A DNA stretch of 64,000 nt, taken from assembly GCA_016709145.1 (NCBI GenBank), contig JADJEK010000005.1:124001-188000 (forward strand), in the 5' to 3' direction. Made by a program: the position numbers and the translations under genes. Positions 53,992 through 63,635 of this stretch are shown in pieces. The DNA comes from Planctomycetota bacterium (GTDB lineage Bacteria; Planctomycetota; B15-G4; JADJEK01). The first letter of the stretch is position 1. Every line of letters starts with the position of its first letter. The notes beneath the pieces were generated by a model. That model worked only from the letters and a program-made list of their open reading frames with translations, was not told the DNA's origin and did no database searches.

Positions 53992-54572
53992 TCCAGTACC
54001 AAGAACAGAAGTTCGACCTGAAGGGTCTGAACGGCATCTCGGACGCGCAGCTCGAAGTGCACTTCAAGCTGTACGCCGGCTACGTGACGAACACGAACAC
54101 GGTCAACGCTCAGCTCGCCGAGCTCGAAGCGGGCGGCAAGATGGGCACGCCGATCTGGGCCGAGCTGAAGCGCCGCGCCGGCTGGGAATACAACGGCAAG
54201 ATCCTGCACGAGCAGTATTTCGGCAACCTCACGCGCAGCCCGGCCGCGCTCGACGAGAACTCTTCGCTCGGCCGCAAGGTCGCCGAGTGCTTCGGTTCGG
54301 TCGACGCGTGGAAGAAGAACATGACGTCGACGGCCACGATGCGCGGCATCGGTTGGGTCATCTGCTACCAGGACCCGACCAACGGTCAGCTCACGAACCA
54401 CTGGATCACCGAGCACGAGATGGGACATCCCGCGGGCTTCCGCCCGATCGTCGTGCTCGACATGTGGGAGCACGCGTTCATGGTCGACTACAAGCCCGCC
54501 GAGAAGGCGAAGTGCGTCGAAGCGTTCTTCTCGAACTTCGACTGGAAGGCCTGCGAGAAGCGCCTGGGCTGA
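53988..54572 (+). CDS. Fe/Mn-type superoxide dismutase, cytoplasmic, divergent
   Basis: 194 aa without signal peptide. Ligand positions can be assigned as histidine in LEVHFKLYAGYV, histidine in GKILHEQYFGNL, and the aspartate and histidine in LDMWEHAFMVDY. The usual KHH after the first ligand is replaced (KLYAG), and the spacing of the N-terminal hairpin differs from the Tat-SOD at 25728, so the two are not recent duplicates. Active dismutase function is likely but not certain. It is translationally coupled to nth (ATGA). The gamma-carbonic anhydrase starts 80 nt downstream. Confidence 0.85.
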   Translation: MIQYQEQKFDLKGLNGISDAQLEVHFKLYAGYVTNTNTVNAQLAELEAGGKMGTPIWAELKRRAGWEYNGKILHEQYFGNLTRSPAALDENSSLGRKVAECFGSVDAWKKNMTSTATMRGIGWVICYQDPTNGQLTNHWITEHEMGHPAGFRPIVVLDMWEHAFMVDYKPAEKAKCVEAFFSNFDWKACEKRLG

Positions 54573-54652
54573 GCGACTCCTCGGTCGGTGACCGCGCGCG
54601 GCGCACTTGCCCGCGGCGTGCGCGGTCATCGATCCCCGGCGCTCCCGCACTC

Positions 54653-55228
54653 ATGACGCACCGCCCCATCCTCCTGCCGTACGCCGGCAAGACCCCGAGT
54701 TTCGGCGTCGACGTCTTCGTCGCCCCCGGCGCCGCCGTGGTCGGCGACGTCCGGCTCGGGGATCGCGTGTCGATCTGGTACGGCTGCGTGCTGCGCGGCG
54801 ACGTGAACTACCTCGCGGTCGGCGCCGACTCGAACGTGCAAGACGGCACGGTGTTCCACGGCCTACTCGGCGAATGGCCCGTCATCGTCGGCGAGCGCGT
54901 CTCGATCGGTCACTCGGCGATGATCCACGGCGCCGTGATCGAGGACGACGTGCTGATCGGGATCGGTGCGCGCGTGCTCGACGGCGCGAAGGTCGGAGCG
55001 TTCTCGATCATCGCCGCCGGCGCCGTCGTGCGTGAAGGCATGGTCGTGCCGCCGCGATCACTCGTCGTCGGACTGCCCGGCGTGGTCAAACGCCAAGTCA
55101 CCGACGCCGAGATCGAACGCATCACGCGCACTCCAGGGCGCTATGCGCGCCTCGCCGCCGAGCACCGCGAAGCGATCCGCGCGAGCTGCGGCGAGGACCC
55201 GTACGACTGGACGCGTCGCACGCACTGA
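54653..55228 (+). CDS. Gamma-carbonic anhydrase family protein
   Basis: 191 aa left-handed beta-helix with hexapeptide repeats (VGDVRLGDRVSIWYGCVLRG, VGERVSIGHSAMIHGAVIED, IGIGARVLDGAKVG). The metal histidines are in VFHGLL and IGHSAMIHG. Family members hydrate CO2 or have lost activity. The ATG at 54653 is the first methionine of the conserved block (MTHRPILLPYAGK). It lies 80 nt after sod on the same strand and may belong to that transcript. Confidence 0.93.
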   Translation: MTHRPILLPYAGKTPSFGVDVFVAPGAAVVGDVRLGDRVSIWYGCVLRGDVNYLAVGADSNVQDGTVFHGLLGEWPVIVGERVSIGHSAMIHGAVIEDDVLIGIGARVLDGAKVGAFSIIAAGAVVREGMVVPPRSLVVGLPGVVKRQVTDAEIERITRTPGRYARLAAEHREAIRASCGEDPYDWTRRTH

Positions 55229-55384
55229 CCCGAACCGATCGGACGCGGTCGACCCCAGAGAAATGGTCAGGTCGAACCGGCGTCGGGTTGCGCATCGGCG
55301 CGCGGTCGCTTGCATGCGCCGCGGCGCTGGACCTGTCTGCCCGACTCGAGGTGTCCGAGGCGCCGCCCCTGCCCGAGGTCGTCC

Positions 55385-57169
55385 ATGCTGTTGCCGCTGC
55401 TGCTGCTCCTCGCGTCCACGGACGCGCCCGGTGTCGTCGTGCCTCGCATCCCGTCCGCCAAGGAACCGATCGAGATCCCGGTCCTGACCGCGCCGACGCA
55501 ACGCGTGAAGCTGTACGTGAAGTTCGCCGACGCACTGCGCGTGCGTGCGACCGCGGACGGATCGATCCACTCCGAGTTCGCGAGCCTCGACGCCGCGCGC
55601 ACGGAACTCGCGCGATCCGGCGCGACGTGTCGCCGCGCGATCCAACTCGACGACCAGACGTTGACGCAGCTCGAGCACCGCGCGCGCGCGACTTCGGGTC
55701 AGGAGTCGCCCGACCTCGCGGGCATCCTCGAGGCGCGGGTCGATCTCCCGATCGGCGAACTCGCGACGCTCGCACGCCGTCTCCAGACGTTCGACGAGGT
55801 CGAGTACGCCGAGCTGTTCGTCGAAGGCACGCCTCCTCCGGGTGACATCGCACCGACCACGCCGGACCTCGCGAGTAGCCAGACCTACCGCAACGCGAAT
55901 CCCGGCATCAACGCGGTCCACGCGCACGCGCTGAGCCTGCGCGGCGAAGGCATCCGGATCGCCGATTGCGAGTACGGCTGGAACTACGCGCATGAAGACC
56001 TCGTCGACGTCGCGCTGAATCCCGAACCGTTCCAGACCATCGATCCGGGCGTGATCGCGAACGGTTGGGACGAGCACGGCACGGCGGCGTTCGGTGAACT
56101 CGCCGCGGCCACGAACGCCTACGGGTGCAGCGGACTGACGCCGAACGCGACGTTCACGACGTTCACCGAATGGAGCGTTCAAGAGGGTCCACGGCGCCTC
56201 ACGTGCATCACCAACGCGATCGCGACGTCGAAGGCCGGCGACATCGTGTTGCTCGAGATGCAGACCGTCGGTGCCGGAGGAAGCTACGTCCCGGCCGAGT
56301 ATTCGCTCTCGGTGTGGAACGTCGTCAAGACCGGTTCGAACGCCGGTGTCGTGGTCGTCGGCGCCGCCGGCAACGGCAACCAGGATCTCGATTCGAGCAC
56401 CTACGCGCCGTACATGGCGCGCGGCGATTCCGGAGCGATCCTGGTCGGAGCCGGCAGCGCCGACACCGCGCACAGCAAGCTCTCGTTCAGCACGTTCGGC
56501 TCCCGCGTCGACCTGCAAGGTTGGGGCGGAGGCGTGTTCACGCTCGGCTACGGCAGCTTCGCGTCCTACGGCGGTGACAAGAACCAGCGCTACGCGTCGG
56601 GCTTCTCGGGCACGAGTTCGGCATCGCCGATCGTGACCGCGGCCGCCGTGCTGGTACAGCAGGCCGCGAAGCAACGGCAATTCGCGCCGATGACGGGCGT
56701 CCAGATCCGCAACAAGCTGATCGCGACCGGGATCGCGCAAGGCAGCGGCGGCGAGATCGGCCCGTTGCCGAACTTGCAACCGGCGATCGACTCGATCGCG
56801 GTCACGTGGACCGCGCTGGGCTTCGCGCTGGCCGGTCAGAACGGATTGCCGAAGCTGTCCGGCGCGGGCTCGCTGAGCGCCGGGACGACGTGGCAGATCA
56901 AGATCGAGAGCGGCAAGCCGAACGCGCCGTGCGCGTTCGTGCTCGGAGCATCGCAAGCGAACCTGCCGTTCTACGGCGGCACGCTCGTTCCCACGCCCAA
57001 CACCGTGCTCGGCTTCGCGCTGAACGCAACCGGAGCTCTGACGTTGGCCGGCACCACTCCGCCGGGCCTGCCGTCGGGCGCGAACGCCGTCATGCAAGTT
57101 TGGATCGCCGACCCGGCCGCGGTCGCCGGTGCCAGCGCCACCAACGCGCTCGTCGCCACGGCGCCTTGA
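55385..57169 (+). CDS. Subtilisin-family (S8) serine protease, exported
   Basis: 594 aa with a signal peptide (LLPLLLLLAS). The catalytic aspartate is likely D194 in IADCEYGWN (unusual neighbours), the histidine H231 in DEHGTAAFGE, the oxyanion asparagine N330 in GAAGN, and the nucleophile S411 in GFSGTSSASP. A ~130-residue prodomain-like region comes before. The last ~110 residues (CAFVLGASQANLPFYGGTL to LVATAP) are the shared C-terminal module. GAGG lies 6 nt before the ATG at 55385. It is followed by another peptidase gene after 69 nt on the same strand. It is probably secreted for protein degradation. Confidence 0.9.
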   Translation: MLLPLLLLLASTDAPGVVVPRIPSAKEPIEIPVLTAPTQRVKLYVKFADALRVRATADGSIHSEFASLDAARTELARSGATCRRAIQLDDQTLTQLEHRARATSGQESPDLAGILEARVDLPIGELATLARRLQTFDEVEYAELFVEGTPPPGDIAPTTPDLASSQTYRNANPGINAVHAHALSLRGEGIRIADCEYGWNYAHEDLVDVALNPEPFQTIDPGVIANGWDEHGTAAFGELAAATNAYGCSGLTPNATFTTFTEWSVQEGPRRLTCITNAIATSKAGDIVLLEMQTVGAGGSYVPAEYSLSVWNVVKTGSNAGVVVVGAAGNGNQDLDSSTYAPYMARGDSGAILVGAGSADTAHSKLSFSTFGSRVDLQGWGGGVFTLGYGSFASYGGDKNQRYASGFSGTSSASPIVTAAAVLVQQAAKQRQFAPMTGVQIRNKLIATGIAQGSGGEIGPLPNLQPAIDSIAVTWTALGFALAGQNGLPKLSGAGSLSAGTTWQIKIESGKPNAPCAFVLGASQANLPFYGGTLVPTPNTVLGFALNATGALTLAGTTPPGLPSGANAVMQVWIADPAAVAGASATNALVATAP

Positions 57170-57238
57170 CGCACGGGCGCTTTTCTTCGCGCCGTTCCGA
57201 AGCGATGATCTGCGCCCCTCCGCTGTGAAAGGGACGCC

Positions 57239-59650
57239 ATGCTCGCTTCGTCGCTCGCCCTCGCGCTGCTCGTCCAAGACCCCGCCCCTGCTCCCGCGGC
57301 CGATCCGGCGCCGCCGCCGGTCGCGCCGAGCGTGTTGCGGCCGACGTTGGAGGAGATCTTCCTGCCACAGCGCGTGCTCGGGCAACGACCGCGCGTGGCC
57401 GGTGTCTCGGCCGATGGGCAGTTCGCGTTGTACTCGTGGACCGATCAGGACGCCGAGGAGGTCAAGCGCGACCTCTACCTGGTCAAGCTCGCCGACGGCA
57501 CGTCGCGCAAGCTGTTCGCGGCCAAGGACGAAGTCGACGCGCGCTGGTCCCGCGTCGGCGCGGTGTTGATCGTCAAGCGCGGCACATGGCTCGAACTGCA
57601 CGACGTCGGCGGCAACGCGCCGGTGCGACCGTTGTTCGAGCTCGGCCACGGCGGCATCGGCCACCAAGCCTTTCGCAAATCGAATCGCATCGCGCTGTCG
57701 GGCGGTGACGACCAACAGATCTGGATCATCGATCTCGACAGCGGCGCGCGCTCGACGCCCGCCGCGGCGCTGAAGAACCGCAGCGGTTGGTTCCAGCTCC
57801 TGCGCAGCGAAGAGCGGATCGCCGTGTTCGCCGACCGCAGCGCTGCGCCCGAGTCGAGCAACACCGACGCACCCGCCGCCGAAACCAAGGCTGCGGCGCC
57901 GAATCCGCCGACACGCGGCCGCAGCGAGCGCAACGACACCGGGAGCACTGACGAGGGCAAGTCGGAGACGCCACCGCGCGTGCTCTGGCTCGTGCCGCTC
58001 GACGGAAGCGCGCCGATCGAGACCAAGTTCGAGCAGCCGTCCGACGGCCGCGTCGACGTCTCGGCCGACGGCTTGCTCGCGGTGACGACGGCCTCGAAGA
58101 ACGTCGTGGAGCGTCGCGCGATCATGGCGGACTATCTCGGCGAGTTCGTCGAAGCCGTCCCGGTACGCAACGACAAGGCCGGCGACCCCGGCAATGCGAT
58201 CGCGCTGCGCGCGTTCGATCTGACCAAGGGCGTCGCGATCGACGCTCCGCTCGACGAAGGCACGAACTACTTCCTGCACTCGACCGAGTTCGCGACGACC
58301 GGACACGAGTTGCTGGTGCACCGCGTCAGCAACGACTTCAAAGTGCGCCAGGTCCTCCTGGTCGACGCCCTCACGCACAGCACGAGGCTGTTGTTCTCGG
58401 AGCGCGACGACGCCTGGATCGGCGGGCCGCTCGAGTTCGCCGAGTTCACGCAGAGCGGCGACGGCGTGGTGTTCACGTCCGAACAGAGCGGCTTCAACCG
58501 GCTGTACGCGTGCGCGCTCGACGGCAGCAACCGACGGCTGCTCACGCCCGGCGACTCGCCGTTCGAGATCGATGGCGCGTTCCTGCCCGAAGGGCAGAAC
58601 GTCGCGATCGTGCGCAGCAACGAGACCGACTTCGCCGAACGCTGTCTGTGGAAGGTCGACCTCGCCAGCGGGCAACGCACGCGACTGTCCGAACCCGGCG
58701 GCGTGTCGGACTTCCCGCAGATGAACCTGAACGGCAGCGTGCTCGTGTACGGCCAAGAGTTCCTCGGGCAGCCGCAGGAGATCTACACCGTGTCGACCAG
58801 CGGCGAGCCAGCGCCGCGACGCTTGACGACGACGGTGCCGAAGGAGTTCGCCGAGCTGAAGCTGCCGGCGCCCGAGATCATCACGTTCAAGAACAAAGCC
58901 GACGACGTCGCGGTCCGCGCGTACCTGTACCGGCCCGAGCCGTTCGATCCGGCACGCAAGTACCCCGTCGTCATGTTCGTGCACGGCGCCGGGTATCTGC
59001 AGCAGGTGCTGAAGTCGATGAGCAGCTACGCGCCGAACATGCTGTTCCACCATCGGCTCGCGCGCAAAGGCTTCGTCGTCGTCGACGTCGACTACCGCCA
59101 CAGCGAAGGCTACGGGCGCAAGTTCCGCACCGACATCCACGGCTTCATGGGCGGCAAGGACCTCGACGATTGCGTCGCGGCGATCGAACACCTCGGCACG
59201 CTCGGCTTCGCGGACACGACGCGCGTCGGCCTCTACGGCGGCAGCTACGGCGGCTTCATGACGCTGATGGCGTTGTTCACGAAGCCCGACGTGTTCCATT
59301 GCGGCGCGGCGCTGCGCTCGGTCACCGATTGGCGCGCGTACAACTCCTGGTACACGACACCGCGCCTCGGCGACCCGAAGAAGGACGAGGAGAACTACAA
59401 GAAGAGCTCACCGATCGAGCACATCGACGGTCTGAAGGGCCACCTGCTGCTGATGCACGGCTTGAAGGACTCGAACGTGTTCGCGCAGGACTCGATCCGC
59501 TTGGTCGAGAAGTTGATCCAGGCGAAGAAGGACTTCGACGTCGCGATCTACCCGAGCCAGGACCACGGCTTCACCGATCCGGAGAGCTGGCTCGACGAGT
59601 ACAAGCGCATCGAAGCGTTGTTCGAACGCGAGTTGCGGTCGACGCAGTAG
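57239..59650 (+). CDS. S9 family prolyl oligopeptidase-like serine peptidase
   Basis: 803 aa. A short N-terminal hydrophobic segment may be a signal peptide. Residues about 45-560 form a beta-propeller with an Asp/Pro/Arg-rich insert (about 205-245). The alpha/beta-hydrolase domain has nucleophile S669 in GGSYGGFMT, D744 in GLKDSNVFA and H776 in QDHGFTDP, the DPP-IV/acylaminoacyl-peptidase order. It would cleave peptides in the envelope. AAGGGA lies just before the ATG. It is convergent with ftsH across the minisatellite and element A3. Confidence 0.95.
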   Translation: MLASSLALALLVQDPAPAPAADPAPPPVAPSVLRPTLEEIFLPQRVLGQRPRVAGVSADGQFALYSWTDQDAEEVKRDLYLVKLADGTSRKLFAAKDEVDARWSRVGAVLIVKRGTWLELHDVGGNAPVRPLFELGHGGIGHQAFRKSNRIALSGGDDQQIWIIDLDSGARSTPAAALKNRSGWFQLLRSEERIAVFADRSAAPESSNTDAPAAETKAAAPNPPTRGRSERNDTGSTDEGKSETPPRVLWLVPLDGSAPIETKFEQPSDGRVDVSADGLLAVTTASKNVVERRAIMADYLGEFVEAVPVRNDKAGDPGNAIALRAFDLTKGVAIDAPLDEGTNYFLHSTEFATTGHELLVHRVSNDFKVRQVLLVDALTHSTRLLFSERDDAWIGGPLEFAEFTQSGDGVVFTSEQSGFNRLYACALDGSNRRLLTPGDSPFEIDGAFLPEGQNVAIVRSNETDFAERCLWKVDLASGQRTRLSEPGGVSDFPQMNLNGSVLVYGQEFLGQPQEIYTVSTSGEPAPRRLTTTVPKEFAELKLPAPEIITFKNKADDVAVRAYLYRPEPFDPARKYPVVMFVHGAGYLQQVLKSMSSYAPNMLFHHRLARKGFVVVDVDYRHSEGYGRKFRTDIHGFMGGKDLDDCVAAIEHLGTLGFADTTRVGLYGGSYGGFMTLMALFTKPDVFHCGAALRSVTDWRAYNSWYTTPRLGDPKKDEENYKKSSPIEHIDGLKGHLLLMHGLKDSNVFAQDSIRLVEKLIQAKKDFDVAIYPSQDHGFTDPESWLDEYKRIEALFERELRSTQ

Positions 59651-59693
59651 GAGCACCCGAGTCCCGCGGATCGACTCACGCGCTACAAGAGCG

Positions 59694-59783
59694 AACGGGA
59701 CTGCGCGGGATTGGCGCGGGACTGGGCGCGGGATTGAACGGGACTGCACGGGACTGCGCGGGACTGAACGGGATTGAACGCGG
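59694..59783. repeat. ~10-bp minisatellite beyond the S9 peptidase gene
   Basis: About nine imperfect CGGGACTGNG/CGGGATTGNG units start 43 nt after the S9 stop. They are followed by ~70 nt of unremarkable sequence before the REP-like motifs and element A3. Confidence 0.85.
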
Positions 59784-59856
59784 GGGCGCTTCGCTTTTCG
59801 TACCGCGAGCGGAGCTCGCGCCTGGTGAATGCGTGGCAGCCGGAGGGGTTGCCGTT

Positions 59857-60441
59857 GGGGGACACATCGGGGACAGACGCGCCTCCGTCCCCGTCATGGC
59901 CGTCGAGCTCGGGTGGGGACAGTCCCCTCATCTGCTCTGTCCCCACACCTTCAATCGCCACCGCGGAGCGCGAAGCGCGACCCGAAGTTCTCTCTCGAGT
60001 TCAAGCTCGCGCGTGCCCGAGTAACCACTCCGTCGCCAAGGGACGTCGAGACCTGCTCTCGCTGCGGCCTCTCACTCGCCCGCCGCAGCTGTGGCGATCC
60101 GCCTCTACACGTCCTCGTCAGTACGTCACCCGGGGCGAAATGGACAGGGGTCGCGAATCGCGCCGTCGAGAAGCCACCCTGCGGCTTTGAGAGGCCGCAG
60201 CGAGAGCAGGTCTTGACGTCCCTTCGCGTGAAGTCTCACGCGCGACTCAAGGGCGCGGGGGTTCCCAAAGGGGGCTTCGCTCGTTTGTGAAGCCCCTTTG
60301 GTCGTTCGACCGCGAAGCGGTCGAACGAGGGGGGCGCGGGGGGAACGAAGTTCCCCCCGCCTCTTGTTGGGGTCTGGGGCCTTCGGCCCCAGCCTGGCCT
60401 ACGGAGGCGGAGCCTCCGTATTTCGGCCGAGGGCCCGAGCG
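59857..60441 (-). repeat. Repeat element A3, abutting the ftsH stop codon
   Basis: Minus-strand copy of family A; CTCGGGCC starts 2 nt after the TGA of ftsH. Hairpins match A1: 60400-60420 (9 bp), 60264-60301 (12-14 bp with the conserved ACAAACGAGC loop). The long-range stem pairs 60038-60074 with 60188-60224 at 36 of 37 positions; its middle differs from A1 and A2 in both arms, including a matched one-base length change. The loop core is at 60088-60102. The end carries GGGGAC/GTCCCC motifs at 59857-59896, with an extra one at 59914-59945. No protein is supported. Confidence 0.86.
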
Positions 60442-62742
60442 TCAAGCGGGCCTTGGTTGCGCCATCCCCAAGCCGCCGTCTTCCTGGGCCTTCGCGGCGT
60501 CCGCCTTGACCTTCTCGCGCTTGCGCGCTTCGTCCTCGGCGCGCTCGCGTGCCATGTCCTCGCGCTTCAGATCGTCGATGCTCTGACCGTCGACGATCGC
60601 GCGGACCTCGGCGCCCGTCAGTGTCTCGTACTTGATCAGCGCGTCGGTGATGTGCTCCACGTGTTCGCGGTTCTGCGCGAGGATGCGCTTCGCCGTCTCG
60701 TAGCCGCTGGTCAGGATGCGCTGGATCTCGCGATCGATCTCGAGAGCCTTCGCCTCGCTGTACGTCTTGGCGTGACCGATCTCCTGGCCGAGGAACATCG
60801 TCTCGCCACTGTCGGCGTACGAGATCGGGCCGATGTTCTCCGACATGCCCCACTGACAGACCATCTGGCGCGCGATCTCCGTCGCGCGCTTGATGTCGTC
60901 GTAGGCGCCGGTCGAGATGTCGTCGCAGAACAGCTCTTCCGCACAACGTCCGCCGTACGCGAACGCGATGTAGTTCAGGAGCTCCTTCTTCTTCTCGTTG
61001 AAGCGGTCCTGTTGCGGCAACACCATCGTCGCGCCGAGCGACATCCCACGCGGGATGATCGTGACCTTGTGCAGCGGCTCCATGCCTTCGAGGAAGTGAG
61101 CGACGAGCGCGTGACCGGTCTCGTGGTACGCGGTCTCCTTGCGGTCCTTCTCGTCCATCACCTTGTTCTTCTTCTGGCGGCCGAAGCGAACCTTGTCGCG
61201 GGCCTCCTCGAAGTCGGAACGCTCGACGAACTCCTTGTTCTTCAACGTCGCGATCAGCGCCGCTTCGTTGACGATCGCCGCGAGCTCGGCACCCGAGAAC
61301 CCCGGCGTCGCTCGCGCGAGCCATTGGATCTCGACCGTCGGCGACATCTTCACCTTTTTGGTGTGGACGCGCAGGATCGCTTCGCGACCCTTCAAGTCGG
61401 GCAAGCCGACGACGATCTGGCGATCGAATCGACCCGGACGCAACAACGCCGGATCGAGCACGTCGGGCCGGTTCGTCGCCGCCACGAGGATGATGCCCTC
61501 GTCGGTCTCGAAGCCGTCCATCTCGACGAGGATCGCGTTCAGCGTCTGCTCGCGCTCGTCGTGACCGCCGCCCATGCCGGATCCGCGCTTGCGGCCGACC
61601 GCGTCGATCTCGTCGAGGAAGATCAGGCACGGCGAGTTCTCGCGCGCCTGGCGGAACAGGTCGCGCACGCGCGACGCGCCCACGCCGACGAACATCTCGA
61701 CGAAGTCCGAACCGCTGATCGAGAAGAACGGCACGTTCGCTTCGCCGGCGATCGCCTTCGCGAGCAGCGTCTTGCCGGTACCGGGCGGCCCGACCAGCAG
61801 CACACCGCGCGGAATGCGTCCGCCGAGGCGCGAGAACTTCGCCGGGTTCTTCAGGAACTCGATGATCTCCTGGACCTCGTCCTTCGCCTCGTCGATGCCC
61901 GCGACGTCGTCGAAGGTGACGTTGCTCTTCTCTTTCGTGATGAGTTGCGCGCGGCTGCGCCCGAACGACAACACGCCGCCACCGCCACCGGGCGAACGCA
62001 TCTGCCGGAACAGGAAGAACCAGAACAGGCCGAGGATCAAGAGCCACGGCGCGATCGTGTAGACGAGCTGCGTCAGGAACGTGTTGGGCTGCGACGCGCG
62101 GATCGCCTTCGGATTCGACACCGCGATGTTCTCGATCGTCAGCGTCGGCGTCTTCGCTTCGAGCAGCCGCACGAGCGCGGGCACGTCGACCGGTGCGCCG
62201 CCGGGGGCGGGCTTGACTTCCCAGTATTTCAATCCGGGAGCCACGCCCGCGCGCTCGGTCCACCAGAACTGCGCGAACAGACGCACGTCCTTGTCGGACG
62301 ACACGGTGTACGCCTTCCGCACGAGGTTCGGCTGCGCTTCGAGCGCGGCGCGCAGTTGCGGCTCGAACAACGCTCCGAACTCGGACGACACGAACGACTG
62401 GATCTCGGCGGAGCGCTGCGCGAGGACGCCGGTCGGGAACTCGACCTTGAAGCGCTCGGGCTGCTCGCCCTTCAGAGTGCCGGTGAGCTGCAGATCACCC
62501 TTCTGCTCGATCGTCTCGACGCAGCCGGTGTAGAGCTTCTCCTGGAACTCGACGAGCGACATCTCCTTCTCGCCGCGCAACAGAGCGCTGTCCTCGCCGA
62601 GGAAGTTGAACGCGAACAACACGAACAGCAGCACGATCAACAGGGTCATGACCGTGTTGACGCTCGACTTCGGCCGCCGGTTCTTGTCCGGCTCCTTCGA
62701 GGCGGGCTGGCGGTACGGGTTGCGGTTTGGGTCCTGCGTCAC
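60442..62742 (-). CDS. ftsH: ATP-dependent zinc metalloprotease FtsH
   Basis: 766 aa, somewhat longer than E. coli FtsH (644) because the periplasmic part between the two membrane segments (30-48 and about 226-247) is enlarged. Walker A is GPPGTGKT (318-325), Walker B LIFLDEID (373-380), the second region of homology has ATNRPDVLDPALLRPGRFD, and the zinc motif HETGH is at 540-544. It degrades membrane proteins and regulators in the inner membrane. The start is a GTG at 62742 with AGGA about 6 nt upstream. The upstream LptE gene ends 34 nt before. Its stop is directly joined to repeat A3. Confidence 0.97.
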   Translation of the reverse strand: MTQDPNRNPYRQPASKEPDKNRRPKSSVNTVMTLLIVLLFVLFAFNFLGEDSALLRGEKEMSLVEFQEKLYTGCVETIEQKGDLQLTGTLKGEQPERFKVEFPTGVLAQRSAEIQSFVSSEFGALFEPQLRAALEAQPNLVRKAYTVSSDKDVRLFAQFWWTERAGVAPGLKYWEVKPAPGGAPVDVPALVRLLEAKTPTLTIENIAVSNPKAIRASQPNTFLTQLVYTIAPWLLILGLFWFFLFRQMRSPGGGGGVLSFGRSRAQLITKEKSNVTFDDVAGIDEAKDEVQEIIEFLKNPAKFSRLGGRIPRGVLLVGPPGTGKTLLAKAIAGEANVPFFSISGSDFVEMFVGVGASRVRDLFRQARENSPCLIFLDEIDAVGRKRGSGMGGGHDEREQTLNAILVEMDGFETDEGIILVAATNRPDVLDPALLRPGRFDRQIVVGLPDLKGREAILRVHTKKVKMSPTVEIQWLARATPGFSGAELAAIVNEAALIATLKNKEFVERSDFEEARDKVRFGRQKKNKVMDEKDRKETAYHETGHALVAHFLEGMEPLHKVTIIPRGMSLGATMVLPQQDRFNEKKKELLNYIAFAYGGRCAEELFCDDISTGAYDDIKRATEIARQMVCQWGMSENIGPISYADSGETMFLGQEIGHAKTYSEAKALEIDREIQRILTSGYETAKRILAQNREHVEHITDALIKYETLTGAEVRAIVDGQSIDDLKREDMARERAEDEARKREKVKADAAKAQEDGGLGMAQPRPA

Positions 62743-62776
62743 GCGATCCTGCTTTCCGTCGTTCGCTCTGTCGGTC

Positions 62777-63268
62777 TCACCACTCGGTCTCGAGTTCGTC
62801 CACGATCTTGCGCGCGAGGTCGTAGTAGGCCTGCCGCTGCGCGGTCTGAAGTCCTTCGCCGGTCGCGAGCGCGAAGTCGATGCGCTTGCTCGTCTTGAAC
62901 TCCTTGACCAGCTCCTTGCTGCGGGCCTTCACGACTTTGCACGACACCTCGGTCGTCGCCGACGACTCGGTACTGCGGTCCCGGTCCGAGATCGCCAGCA
63001 CACGCTGGTCGACCGCGGTGATCGTCCCCTCGAGGATGATGTCAGCCTCGTCCTCGCCGACCACGTGGATGCCCGGTCGCGTCCGCAGGATCTCACACAC
63101 GCTGCGGGTCAGATCGAACTCCACCTGGCGGTAGAAGGTCTCGTTCTCGAAGATCGGCACGGCGATGCGGCGAGCATTCGCCGGAAAAACGGGTTCCGTG
63201 CGATAGCCCTGGCAAGCGCCGGTCGCAACCGCCACCAGGACGAGCAAGTGCCGCCAGCATCGAGACAT
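62777..63268 (-). CDS. lptE: LPS-assembly lipoprotein LptE-like
   Basis: 163 aa. The lipoprotein signal has cysteine in ATGACQG (residue ~19). Mature residues RRIAVPIFENETFYRQVEFD and SVCEILRTRPG are typical of LptE-family proteins, which plug the LptD barrel that inserts LPS in the outer membrane. The ATG at 63268 begins the signal; an in-frame extension upstream is not plausible. It is probably co-transcribed with ftsH (34-nt gap). LptD is not in the window. Confidence 0.82.
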   Translation of the reverse strand: MSRCWRHLLVLVAVATGACQGYRTEPVFPANARRIAVPIFENETFYRQVEFDLTRSVCEILRTRPGIHVVGEDEADIILEGTITAVDQRVLAISDRDRSTESSATTEVSCKVVKARSKELVKEFKTSKRIDFALATGEGLQTAQRQAYYDLARKIVDELETEW

Positions 63269-63472
63269 GCGTGCCCTTCGAGTGCGCCGACATCGACCGT
63301 CGTCCGGGACCCCGGACGGAAAACGGGTGGTCGGAGTATAGCGATGGCCCGTGCGCGAGGCCGCTGAGCCTGCGATCGAACTTCCGCGGTTGGGAGCGCA
63401 GCGTCCCATCCGTGCGGACCGCCGATCCGAGAACGCGGATGGATCGATCGGTTCGATCCGCGTTCAGTCAGA

Positions 63473-63515
63473 GGCCGTGAAGAAATTGGGGGCCGCCCCC
63501 AATTTCTTCACGGCC
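63473..63515. repeat. Perfect 43-bp palindrome
   Basis: Two exact 21-nt arms (GGCCGTGAAGAAATTGGGGG plus C) around one central base. The AT-rich GAAGAAATT part stands out against the GC-rich surroundings. It may be a terminator for the upstream unit in either direction or a mobile palindromic unit. Confidence 0.88.
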
Positions 63516-63635
63516 GAACCCACAAGATGTCCGAGGCGGCGGCAGCCGCCGTACTCACGGACGAACCGCGTCGGATCAACGCGAATCGTCTTTGAATTCG
63601 GCGACTGCCGTCGCCGAGCAACACCTGGTGAGGCC

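Noticed and set aside
55058..59299. A 1413-codon minus-strand open frame opposite the carbonic anhydrase, subtilase and S9 peptidase
   Set aside because: Same shadow-frame composition; the plus-strand genes have complete catalytic motifs.
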